Made by a program: the position numbers and the translations under genes. The notes under the pieces were generated by a model. It did no database searches. It was not told the DNA's origin and saw only the letters and a program-made list of their open reading frames with translations. A stretch of DNA of 47,814 bases from CAZMRQ01 sp964568795 (GTDB taxonomy: Bacteria > Pseudomonadota > Gammaproteobacteria > Comchoanobacterales > Comchoanobacteraceae): positions 1 to 47,814 of the forward strand of contig CAZMRQ010000006.1 in the NCBI GenBank assembly GCA_964568795.1, read 5' to 3'. Positions 34,698 to 42,908 of this stretch are shown here, one piece after another (the first letter of the stretch is position 1; each line of letters opens with the position of its first letter).

Positions 34698-35450
34698 ATG
34701 AAAGGGAGGTTGTGGGTATGTACCCCTTGTTTGGTTTTTCTGCTTGCAGGCTGTCAAACAGTAACCGATAGTGAAAGTACAGTTCACGTTGATACGATCA
34801 ATGAAGCAGCTATCACTTATGGTGCTCAGAGTGGGCTAGCTTGGAAAGCAGCTAGGATCAATGAGACGCTTGAAAAACATTCAAAAGAATTGGATGGAAT
34901 TTATGATTTCAATGCTTTAGCACTGAAAGATAATTTGATGCCACCGGTTATTGATCAGTCTTTTGATTCAGTTAACTCAAGCGATTATGACACTATGCGT
35001 TCTGCCGAGAGAGAGATTAAAATCGTCAAGCCAGCTGGACTTGTCACGGCCGCACCCACGTGGCGAAATTACCTCATGATGAGTTATAAAAAACCAACCA
35101 AATTAAATCCAAGCCTTTACCCCACTACGGTGGATGAGCGTAAAGTTTGGGAAGATGGTCTTTTGCAAGGTTGGGTTCAAGGTGTAGAGCAAGCGCAAGA
35201 TATGTTTGAGGAATCATTGGGGGTTCTTAATCGGGACTTTAAAGGAATGATTCTCTATCACAGACTGCTTCTACAAAACATGGTTTCTTCACCATTTTCT
35301 TCAACGGCAAGTATGGGGGTGACAGGCGATGAGAGCATGATGCGCATCAATGATAAAGTCACGCGTATAACAGCACAAGCAGAGCTCAATGCTAAGAGAG
35401 TTGAGCAATGGCAGCCGGTAATTGAAATCAATGGTTCTGCGCATGGTTGA
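34698..35450 (+). CDS. dotC: Dot/Icm outer-membrane lipoprotein DotC
   Basis: DotC works with DotD and DotH in the outer-membrane core. The 250-residue product has a lipobox (FLLAGC) and the family body: AAITYGAQSGLAWKAARIN, DFNALALKDNLMPPVI, PTWRNYLMMSY and WEDGLLQGWVQGVEQA. It is somewhat shorter than L. pneumophila DotC (about 303). GGAGG precedes the ATG. Its stop overlaps the dotB start by 8 bases. Confidence 0.92.
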   Translation: MKGRLWVCTPCLVFLLAGCQTVTDSESTVHVDTINEAAITYGAQSGLAWKAARINETLEKHSKELDGIYDFNALALKDNLMPPVIDQSFDSVNSSDYDTMRSAEREIKIVKPAGLVTAAPTWRNYLMMSYKKPTKLNPSLYPTTVDERKVWEDGLLQGWVQGVEQAQDMFEESLGVLNRDFKGMILYHRLLLQNMVSSPFSSTASMGVTGDESMMRINDKVTRITAQAELNAKRVEQWQPVIEINGSAHG

Positions 35451-36621
35451 TCAAAGCAATACGTCCCCTGATCAGCATTATTGGCCTGGTGAACCAACAC
35501 GTATGTCTTCTGATTATTTTGATGATTTGCTAGAGTTTTTAGCCAAGTCAGCCACATCTGATATTACACTCCAAACCGCCTCTCCAATTATTGCTGAAAT
35601 ATATGGGCATTTGTACCATGTCACAAAAAGAGCTATGACGAATACTGAAGTTGGGGATGTCTTGAATTACATCTATGGGCAAAATGGTACAGCACGTTTG
35701 CTTAGTGGTAAAGATATTGATACAAGTTATGATTTTCGCCCAAACCGTATGGAGCGTTACCGATATAGGGTTAATGGAACTGCATGCCAGGTAGATGGGC
35801 ATGATGCAATACAAATCACCTTAAGGACAATACAAACAGACCCACCAGAACTGGAAAGTTTGCAAATTCCAGACAACATAATTAAGTCACTGACTCCTCA
35901 AGATGGATGTGTGTATATAACAGGTGCTACAGGCTCAGGTAAAAGTACGCTGCTGTCATCCACCATTCGTTATATTGTTGAGAAAGAGAATGCCAATAGA
36001 AAGGTTTTAACATACGAAGCACCTATTGAATTTGTTTACGACAATGTTTCAATGCCAACCTCTGTGGTTTCACAGTCAGAAATACCCAGGCATTTGCCAT
36101 CATTCTCAGATGGGGTACGTAATGCTTTAAGACGTAAACCACGACTTATAATGGTGGGGGAAGCCCGTGATTATAAAACAATCAACGCTGTACTTGAAGC
36201 TGCATTAACAGGTCACCCAGTTTATACCACAGTGCATAGTAATGGTGTGGCAGAGACGATTCGTCGCTTAGTAGGGTCCTTTGATGTAGATGAAATTAAT
36301 GGGAAGACCATTGATATCATCGATACCATGCGGCTTATCATATGGCAAAAGCTTGTTCCAACTGTAGATGGAAAATTAACAGCACTTAGAGAGTACTTGG
36401 TTTTTGATGATGAAGTTCGCAATCGTTTATTGGATGTTGATCCGGATAATGTGACCGCTGAAACTCGAAAGATTGTAGTTGAGCAAAAAAACACCATGTA
36501 TGACAGTGCCACAGCAGCACATAAGTCGGGCATTATATCAGATGATGTGTATAAAAAATTAGTATTACGGCATAAGTCTGCAGATATTGACTTGAAAAGA
36601 AAGTCTGAAAAAAAAGGGTGA
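35443..36621 (+). CDS. dotB: Dot/Icm ATPase DotB
   Basis: DotB is the hexameric PilT/VirB11-type cytoplasmic ATPase of the Dot/Icm system. The 392-residue product is close to L. pneumophila DotB (377): Walker A GATGSGKS at residues 161-168, Asp box around TYEAPIEFVY, Walker B-like MVGEARD (239-244), His box TTVHSNGVAE, and a long conserved N-terminal PAS-like part (EPTR, DITLQTASPIIAEIYG). I start at ATG 35443, which overlaps the dotC stop; a longer frame begins at 35422. Confidence 0.96.
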   Translation: MVDQSNTSPDQHYWPGEPTRMSSDYFDDLLEFLAKSATSDITLQTASPIIAEIYGHLYHVTKRAMTNTEVGDVLNYIYGQNGTARLLSGKDIDTSYDFRPNRMERYRYRVNGTACQVDGHDAIQITLRTIQTDPPELESLQIPDNIIKSLTPQDGCVYITGATGSGKSTLLSSTIRYIVEKENANRKVLTYEAPIEFVYDNVSMPTSVVSQSEIPRHLPSFSDGVRNALRRKPRLIMVGEARDYKTINAVLEAALTGHPVYTTVHSNGVAETIRRLVGSFDVDEINGKTIDIIDTMRLIIWQKLVPTVDGKLTALREYLVFDDEVRNRLLDVDPDNVTAETRKIVVEQKNTMYDSATAAHKSGIISDDVYKKLVLRHKSADIDLKRKSEKKG

Positions 36622-36638
36622 AGATGATAGAATATACT

Positions 36639-36644
36639 TATAAT
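36639..36644 (+). promoter_or_regulatory. possible internal -10 box before dotM
   Basis: A perfect TATAAT lies 45 bases before the dotM ATG in the 67-base gap after dotB, but no good -35 box is visible at 17 bases. It may be an internal promoter. Confidence 0.25.
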
Positions 36645-36688
36645 ACAATCACATGCCTTTATAGGCAAACGCACCCTGGGGTTGGAAG

Positions 36689-37825
36689 ATGAGAGGTCAA
36701 CAACAAACACCTAACCAGTCACTCGATTTTTATCTAGTTATATTGTTCTGGTTTGCTGTTTTGTTTGGAATCTGGTATTTCCAGCATCAATGGATAGTCT
36801 ACGGGGTGTATAAAATAAGATATTATGAAGGTCAGGTAGCACTGTGGGTGTTGGAGATGTCAAGTGATGTAGTCGAATTTTTCGGATATAAAATACCCGA
36901 TGTTGCAGAATTGCAAGCTTTATTGGATTTTATGAATGAGATTAATCCAGAGACAGTGAGTTGGAGTGATTTTTCTCAAACCTCAATTGCCTTTGGTCAA
37001 TATTTTGTTATTCCAGCGTTTGTGATAGGAGTCTTTTTAGCTATCTATATGGGTTTCTTTCATGCTATTGCTCGTTATTCAGAAACCTACACTATGGGGC
37101 TGTTTTCTAAATCACAAGGCGCTCTGTGGGTACAGTCAACGCCTATAATAGGCAAGAATTTGGTGGACGAAGACATTGATTCTGGCCCATGGGCGATGGC
37201 TTTAAGGCCGATGTCTTTAGCAAAAAAATACGACCTTATCTTCCCTGAAAAAAGTGCAGAAGGAAAAACGATAGCAAGGCTCAAACGTGGGGGCGCTTAC
37301 CGCATCTTTTGTTTGCAGATGGGCCCATTGTGGACTGGTTTAGAGGGATTGCCTCCGTATGCTTTAGCATTGTTTGCTATTTTTGCTGCTAAGGCAGATA
37401 ACAATGATAAGGGTGCTAGGAAGTTGATGAATCAAATATCGCGATCAAGCCGCTCGGGTAAACTTGATTTTGGTGGTACGCGAGAATTATTAATTTCACA
37501 TGTTCGGTCGGAAAAAGTAGGCCGGGCAGTTGGGCCGCATGCTTACCTTTATACTGTTTTGTCAGAAATGCTTGTTACAGCTAGAACTGATGGGGTGTTA
37601 GCATCATCTGAGCTCTTGTGGCTTAAGCCCGTAGATCGACGTTTGTGGTTTATGCTATCAAGCGTAGGACGGCAAACGCCTTTTGTGGAAGTTGCAGGGC
37701 CTTTTGCACACTGGAAAATTGAAAATAGACTTCGCCGTCCGCTGAAGAAGCCAATGGTGGAGGAAGCTGTCAATGCGCTCGAGGATGCATTGACTCAGAT
37801 CGTTTATCAACCTGAGGGCAGTTAA
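36689..37825 (+). CDS. dotM: Dot/Icm coupling-complex protein DotM (IcmP)
   Basis: DotM is an inner-membrane partner of the DotL ATPase and helps recognise effectors with acidic signals. The 378-residue product matches the family length (376): N-terminal membrane helices (FYLVILFWFAVLFGIWYF and FVIPAFVIGVFLAIYMGFF) and a cytoplasmic domain with ALFAIFAAKADNNDKGA, LLISHVRSEKVGRAVGPHAY, and ASSELLWLKPVDRRLWFML split motifs typical of DotM. It directly abuts dotL. icmQ, which precedes icmP in Legionella, is elsewhere and on the other strand. Confidence 0.94.
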   Translation: MRGQQQTPNQSLDFYLVILFWFAVLFGIWYFQHQWIVYGVYKIRYYEGQVALWVLEMSSDVVEFFGYKIPDVAELQALLDFMNEINPETVSWSDFSQTSIAFGQYFVIPAFVIGVFLAIYMGFFHAIARYSETYTMGLFSKSQGALWVQSTPIIGKNLVDEDIDSGPWAMALRPMSLAKKYDLIFPEKSAEGKTIARLKRGGAYRIFCLQMGPLWTGLEGLPPYALALFAIFAAKADNNDKGARKLMNQISRSSRSGKLDFGGTRELLISHVRSEKVGRAVGPHAYLYTVLSEMLVTARTDGVLASSELLWLKPVDRRLWFMLSSVGRQTPFVEVAGPFAHWKIENRLRRPLKKPMVEEAVNALEDALTQIVYQPEGS

Positions 37826-40168
37826 ATGCGCGGCATATCGTCAGGACAGGAAATACGTGGTGCACAGTTAATTCGTGACACAAGGACCATGGGGCAAAAG
37901 ATAGGGGATGCGTTTGTTGACCCTAAAAAAGTTGCACTGATTCTGTTGTCGATTGGTGCACTGCCTCTAATTGCACCCGCATTCAGTGATTTATGCATAT
38001 GGATGTTGGGATTTGTAGTGTTGCTTGCTGTTCTCAAGCATGAGCGTCTGCCTTTTAGAATGCCAATGACTTCAGGCATGAAAGACTATAATGATTTAAA
38101 GCCTGGGACACGTGAGCCAAAAAAAGCTGAGGGCATTTATTTTTTTGGGAATGAGAAAAAGACCAATAAAGAATTGTGGTTTTCCAATGATGATATGCGC
38201 ACACACTGCCTTATTTTTGGCTCAACTGGTAGTGGTAAAACTGTTTCGATGATCTCCGTTGCCTTTAATTCACTTGTTCAAGGAAGTGGGTTTATTTATG
38301 TGGATGGCAAGGGTGATAACTCTTTGTATGCGTCATTGTTTTCAATGGTGCGTTATATGGGTCGGGAAGATGACCTTTTATTGATTAACTTTATGACTGG
38401 GGCACGCGATATCATTGGGCCACAAGAATTTAGACTATCCAACACCTTGAATCCTTTTGCAACGGGTTCTTCTGGCATGCTGTCTAACTTAGTCACAGGG
38501 ATGATGGACTCCAGTGCTAGTGGTGGCGGTGATGGGGACATGTGGAAAGGCCGTGCTATTGCTTTTGTTGAGGCGTTGATGAAGGTGTTAGTTGCGATGC
38601 GTGATGCAGGCTACATTTTGCTAGATGCTAATACAATACGGAACTACTTCGCTCTTGATCGAATTGAGGCTATGGCTGAAGACAAAACTTTTATACGTGA
38701 TGGGCAATACGCCATTAGTATGGAGAATATGCCTGATTTAGTAGTCGAGCCTATTAAGAACTATTTAGCAACCCTCCCGGGCTATCAACCAGAACGGAAA
38801 GGAAAGCAAGTGTCACAAGTCTTTGAACAGCATGGTTACATTACTATGCAGTTGACCCGTGTATTTACTTCTCTTGCAGACACTTATGGCCATATCATGA
38901 GAACAAAGCTTGCTGAGGTCGACCTTAAGGATGTTGTGCTGAATCGTAGAATACTGAATGTATTGCTGCCAGCATTAGAAAAATCTCCTGATGAGTTAGC
39001 TAATCTTGGCAAAGTGATTATTGCTTCGTTGAAATCTATGATGGCATCAGGTTTAGGTGATCAGGTTGAAGGTGATTATCATGATCTGGTTTTGAAAAAA
39101 CCGACTAATGCGCCAACACCATACCTGTGCATTCTTGATGAATATGGATATTATGCTGTGAAAGGCTTTGCGGTTGTTCCTGCGCAGGCACGTTCACTTG
39201 GTTTCTCCGTTATCTTTGCCGGGCAAGATTTACCTGCATTCCAGAAAGCTTCTAAAGAAGAGGCTGCATCTATTGGTGCAAACACGAATATTAAAATATG
39301 TATGAAGCTAGAGGATCCTGTTGAGACATGGGAATTCTTCATGAAGAGTGCAGGGGAATCTTATGTGACTGCTGTAGACAGTTACTCAAGTGGTGCCAGC
39401 GGTATGACAACAACTTACCAGGACTCAAAGTCGGCTAAAACCGAGAAACGTGCACGTATTGATTTGCTCGATCTAAAAGACCAGGGATTGGGTGAGGCAA
39501 CGTTGCTTTTTCGCTCGCAGATTGTTCGTGCTAAATTATTTTTCGCCAACCCGAAGCCTTGCAAGAAAATGCAGCTTAATCAGATGATCAAAGTTGATCT
39601 GCCTAAAGATCAAGACATGTACGCGTTGGTGAAAGGCATAGAGGATTTTGAAGTTCTCTGCAAAAAAGAGCTGCCGAAGATCAGCACTGAGAAAGATCCG
39701 GCATTAGATGCTATATTTCAGTTGTTTGATCAGTCAAATGAGCACCTTATTGAAAAGTCAATCAATGGCTTTATTGAGATGTGCGACAGTCCTGCAGCAT
39801 CAACAGGGGAAATGGCTATTGAGCATGATGACGAAAGAAGTGCTGAAGAGGGCGCATCGACAAGTGTCAATATTTTTATTGTGCCAAAAGCAACTCACAT
39901 GCCAAGCTGGTTTCAAGATGCACTTAAAAAGCTGGATTATCCCCTTGTTACGAGAAATAGCTTTGACCAAAAAGTTATCTATGTTCTACGGTGTTTTGGG
40001 ATGTCACAGAAGCAAGCTCAGTCTTCTTCTGCAGAAGTCCTGCAAAGTTTAACTATAAGTACAACTTATTTAGCACCAAAGTCTGATGAGGTTGCTTCAT
40101 CTAAAGAGTGGTTGACGTGTTTTAATCAAGTCATTGAAGCTTTTAAGAAAGAAGAGAAGGAAACATAA
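37826..40168 (+). CDS. dotL: Dot/Icm type IV coupling ATPase DotL (IcmO)
   Basis: DotL is the hexameric coupling ATPase that receives effectors. The 780-residue product (L. pneumophila 783) has two membrane helices near residues 36-70, Walker A GSTGSGKT at 132-139, Walker B CILDEYG with Asp438-Glu439, and FAGQDLPAFQKAS typical of VirD4/TraG proteins. The C-terminal 150 residues, which bind IcmS-IcmW, DotN and LvgA in Legionella, are present and helical. The ATG follows the dotM stop without a gap. Confidence 0.96.
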   Translation: MRGISSGQEIRGAQLIRDTRTMGQKIGDAFVDPKKVALILLSIGALPLIAPAFSDLCIWMLGFVVLLAVLKHERLPFRMPMTSGMKDYNDLKPGTREPKKAEGIYFFGNEKKTNKELWFSNDDMRTHCLIFGSTGSGKTVSMISVAFNSLVQGSGFIYVDGKGDNSLYASLFSMVRYMGREDDLLLINFMTGARDIIGPQEFRLSNTLNPFATGSSGMLSNLVTGMMDSSASGGGDGDMWKGRAIAFVEALMKVLVAMRDAGYILLDANTIRNYFALDRIEAMAEDKTFIRDGQYAISMENMPDLVVEPIKNYLATLPGYQPERKGKQVSQVFEQHGYITMQLTRVFTSLADTYGHIMRTKLAEVDLKDVVLNRRILNVLLPALEKSPDELANLGKVIIASLKSMMASGLGDQVEGDYHDLVLKKPTNAPTPYLCILDEYGYYAVKGFAVVPAQARSLGFSVIFAGQDLPAFQKASKEEAASIGANTNIKICMKLEDPVETWEFFMKSAGESYVTAVDSYSSGASGMTTTYQDSKSAKTEKRARIDLLDLKDQGLGEATLLFRSQIVRAKLFFANPKPCKKMQLNQMIKVDLPKDQDMYALVKGIEDFEVLCKKELPKISTEKDPALDAIFQLFDQSNEHLIEKSINGFIEMCDSPAASTGEMAIEHDDERSAEEGASTSVNIFIVPKATHMPSWFQDALKKLDYPLVTRNSFDQKVIYVLRCFGMSQKQAQSSSAEVLQSLTISTTYLAPKSDEVASSKEWLTCFNQVIEAFKKEEKET

Positions 40169-40182
40169 ATGGAGGTAATGTT

Positions 40183-40722
40183 ATGATTTTTTTGTTTGTT
40201 TTACTATGTTTGCAGGCGCAAACTTTTGCAGGATTCGCTCAGTATTCTGCAACGGATGATTCAAAGCTGGAAGCGGCTCTTCCTGCAGAAGAATGGGGCG
40301 CAAAAATAGTCGATTCAGAGCTCCAGACAGGCAGTCAAATTGAGGTGTCTTCATCAGAAGATCTTGGTGGTTTCACTGTTCAGTCAGCAGGTTTAAAAGA
40401 CACCATTTTATTTAATGTGAAAATAGGTCAAGGCATAAGTCCTGCTAAAGAGGTGATCTCCAAGATTGCAACTTATTTAAAAAAACACGTGCATCAAGAA
40501 TTTCAGCTTACTGTTTATCAGAGAAGTGAGTTGCCTAAGAAATCACAAACCGATATACAGCAGGTAGTACAGTTGTTGCAGAATCAGTTGACAAGAGAAT
40601 CTCCGCAGTCAATCATAATAGTTCCAGAATATGTGCTTTTGGATGATACAAGTGAATTGCCGTATTGGCAGTCTTCGTTCTCTGCTGTGATGGCGTTGTC
40701 TTACTTCAAAGAAAATTCATAA
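40183..40722 (+). CDS. periplasmic protein in the dotK (icmN) position
   Basis: The 179-residue product has an N-terminal signal peptide (IFLFVLLCLQAQTFAG), apparently without a proper lipobox cysteine. The body from residue 70 on (FNVKIGQGISPAKEVISKIATYL, QEFQLTVYQ, IIIVPEYVLL) has the beta-alpha-beta rhythm of an OmpA-like domain, but the usual peptidoglycan-binding residues are not evident. In Legionella this slot between icmO and icmM/icmL encodes DotK, an OmpA-like lipoprotein. I therefore suspect a diverged DotK, mainly from position; it may be a replacement. Confidence 0.5.
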   Translation: MIFLFVLLCLQAQTFAGFAQYSATDDSKLEAALPAEEWGAKIVDSELQTGSQIEVSSSEDLGGFTVQSAGLKDTILFNVKIGQGISPAKEVISKIATYLKKHVHQEFQLTVYQRSELPKKSQTDIQQVVQLLQNQLTRESPQSIIIVPEYVLLDDTSELPYWQSSFSAVMALSYFKENS

Positions 40723-40733
40723 GGAGATAAATT

Positions 40734-41357
40734 ATGGCTGATAATAACAGTGCAATGGTGGCAGTCAAACTGAGGCATGAGTTTTATCGAGACGGTTATC
40801 GAAAGCTTATCATGATTATATTCGTGCTTATTTTACTGAATATATCAATAATATGGGGCATTATACATCTTATACGAACGAAGCCTGTGCCACAGTTCTT
40901 TGCCACTTCATCAGATGGTCAAATTGTTGCTATTCACCCTACAAATCAGCCTGTATTTTCAACTGCGCAGATACTCAGTTGGGCGACAGAAGCAGCCATG
41001 AATGTCTATAGTTATGATTATGTCAATTACCGTCAGCAGATTTCTTCAGCACAGAAATATTTTTCAGCTCAAGGATGGAATAGCTTTTTGAATGCACTGC
41101 AAAGCTCTTTGATGCTTAAGTCAGTCATTAATCAGCAGTTGGTGATGAGTGCTCAACCTACCGGAGCACCGGTGATTAGCAACCAAGGAATAGTCAATGA
41201 TCGGTATACTTGGATTGTGAAGATTCCAATGTTGGTCAAGCTGCAAGGCTCTAACCCAATTAGCCAACCAGTTGAGGTTATTATGCAAGTTCAACGAGTT
41301 AGCTTGGCTAACAATCCTAAAGGTATTGCAATTGCTAACTATATTGCTTCAGAGTAA
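40734..41357 (+). CDS. dotI: Dot/Icm inner-membrane protein DotI (IcmL)
   Basis: DotI is a bitopic inner-membrane protein with a VirB8-like periplasmic domain. The 207-residue product (L. pneumophila 212) has one membrane helix (IMIIFVLILLNISIIWGII) and family landmarks PQFFATSSDGQIVAI, WATEAAMNVYSYDYVNYR, FSAQGWNSFLNAL and VVSAQPTGAPV-like sequence. AAGGAG lies just before the ATG. It is followed by a second, less conserved copy. Confidence 0.93.
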   Translation: MADNNSAMVAVKLRHEFYRDGYRKLIMIIFVLILLNISIIWGIIHLIRTKPVPQFFATSSDGQIVAIHPTNQPVFSTAQILSWATEAAMNVYSYDYVNYRQQISSAQKYFSAQGWNSFLNALQSSLMLKSVINQQLVMSAQPTGAPVISNQGIVNDRYTWIVKIPMLVKLQGSNPISQPVEVIMQVQRVSLANNPKGIAIANYIASE

Positions 41358-41366
41358 GGTTTTTTT

Positions 41367-41984
41367 GTGAAAAAGAATTATTTAGTATATAAGATGATCA
41401 TATTGTTGATTTTTTCTGCTGCAGTACTTTTTGTCTTCATGATGTACATGTTTTTATTCCAGCCAATTCCGTCTAATTACACTATCAATGATGAGTATAC
41501 TTTTAGTAAATCTGAGCCACATTTTGTTGATATTAAAAAACAATCTGTACAGGAGGTTGAGTCTCTTCTTACCCCAGTTAAGTCAGGAAGCGATATGGGG
41601 GAATGGGCTGGAAGTATCGTCATGAATGCAGCAACACTTAATTTTTTCCAACTCGGAGAGCAACTCGATAAATTAAAGCCCTATTTTACAGAAAAAGGGT
41701 GGAACGCCTTTAGGACAGCCATAGATCCGACCTTGGAAGTTATTATTAAGAAAAAACTATCATCGACAGCTGTGTTGATTGGGGTTCCTGTGCCCCTTAT
41801 GGTAGGGATGTATAACGGAAGCTATTCCTGGCAGTTTCAAATGCCAGTATTGATTAGCTATGAAAGTTTAAGTGAAACTGTGAAGCAGAGACAAATTGTG
41901 ACAGTAGTGATTAAAAGGGTTCCAGTAAGCAAAGAAAATGGAATGCGTGGTATTGCTGTTGATTCTTTTGTGTCTACAGGTTAA
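41367..41984 (+). CDS. second DotI/IcmL-type protein (DotJ position)
   Basis: The 205-residue product starts at GTG 41367 (TAAGG seven bases upstream). It has one membrane helix and a VirB8-like domain that follows the preceding DotI in outline: WAGSIVMNAATLNFFQLGEQ, YFTEKGWNAFRTAI, VLIGVPVPLMV and GMRGIAVDSFVSTG. Legionella has a short DotI relative, DotJ (IcmM, about 94 residues), before icmL; here the companion is full length and comes after. The two probably assemble together, as DotI and DotJ do. Confidence 0.78.
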   Translation: MKKNYLVYKMIILLIFSAAVLFVFMMYMFLFQPIPSNYTINDEYTFSKSEPHFVDIKKQSVQEVESLLTPVKSGSDMGEWAGSIVMNAATLNFFQLGEQLDKLKPYFTEKGWNAFRTAIDPTLEVIIKKKLSSTAVLIGVPVPLMVGMYNGSYSWQFQMPVLISYESLSETVKQRQIVTVVIKRVPVSKENGMRGIAVDSFVSTG

Positions 41985-42006
41985 GATGAGTTATATGGAG
42001 AGTGAG

Positions 42007-42906
42007 ATGAGATATATGTTAGGGAAGAGACTTTTTAATACGATCTTGTTGGTGATTGCAGTTTTGATCACAGATGTTTTGCACGCTGATGAGGACATGA
42101 CTAAGAAAATGATTGATGCTGAGGCATACAAGAAGGTTGTTCAAAGTATTTCACCGTTGTCTACTGATCAAATAAAAGACATTCGAAAAGTATTTAATGA
42201 AGTCAATCGTGCTAGTACATATACCGGTGGTACCCCCCCCACACCTCTAACCTCGTCCGTTGTCGTTGATTTAGCTACAGGATCTACGCCTCCAGTTATA
42301 CGCTTGTCAGCAGGGTATGTAACGACTGTAGTATTTGTTGATTCAAGTGGAGAGCCATGGCCAATCAAAGCTTATGATATAGGCAATCCAAACAACTTCA
42401 ATATTGCATGGAATCAGAGTACAGCAGGTGATGCGGGTGATACGATGCTTAATACACTGATGATTCAATCGCTCACACAATACAAAGATGGCAATTTGGC
42501 TGTTATGCTCAGAGGCATGAATACCCCTGTCATTTTCACTCTGGTTCCAGGTCAAGAAGTGGTTGATTACCGTGTGGATGTACAGGTTCCCAGGCTAGGG
42601 CCCAATGCGAGTAGAAATACCATTTCGACATTGCCTTCTCCTGCTAATCCATTGCTAGTCGATATACTTAATAATATGGCTCCAGCTAAAGCTGTTAAGA
42701 AATCAGTTAAAGGCGGTGATGCAAAGGTTTGGGGTTTTGGTAAAATGCTTTATGTGCGAACCCCGATGACAGTGATATCACCTGCATGGGTATCGAAAAT
42801 GGTGGGGGCTGATGGCAACATGCATGCATACGAGTTACCTGAAGCATCGGTGATTTTGGCAATGGACAATGGCCGGCTTGTGCGTCTTAATCTAGGAGGG
42901 AAGTAA
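42007..42906 (+). CDS. dotH: Dot/Icm outer-membrane core protein DotH (IcmK)
   Basis: DotH is the VirB9-like ring protein of the outer-membrane core. The product (about 300 residues) has a signal peptide ending near HADED, then SPLSTDQIKDIRKVFNEVNRA, RLSAGYVTTVVFVDSSGEPWPI and LAVMLRGMNTPVIFTLVPGQE, all characteristic. The N-terminal part is shorter than in L. pneumophila (360). I choose ATG 42007 because GGAGAG lies six bases upstream; in-frame ATGs at 41986, 41995 and 42016 are alternatives, and the open frame extends into the previous gene. Confidence 0.9.
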   Translation: MRYMLGKRLFNTILLVIAVLITDVLHADEDMTKKMIDAEAYKKVVQSISPLSTDQIKDIRKVFNEVNRASTYTGGTPPTPLTSSVVVDLATGSTPPVIRLSAGYVTTVVFVDSSGEPWPIKAYDIGNPNNFNIAWNQSTAGDAGDTMLNTLMIQSLTQYKDGNLAVMLRGMNTPVIFTLVPGQEVVDYRVDVQVPRLGPNASRNTISTLPSPANPLLVDILNNMAPAKAVKKSVKGGDAKVWGFGKMLYVRTPMTVISPAWVSKMVGADGNMHAYELPEASVILAMDNGRLVRLNLGGK

Positions 42907-42908
42907 TC

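Noticed and set aside
36222..36710. Minus-strand 162-residue frame over dotB
   Set aside because: It is a shadow of strongly conserved dotB sequence, with Ser/Ile-rich composition typical of antisense frames.
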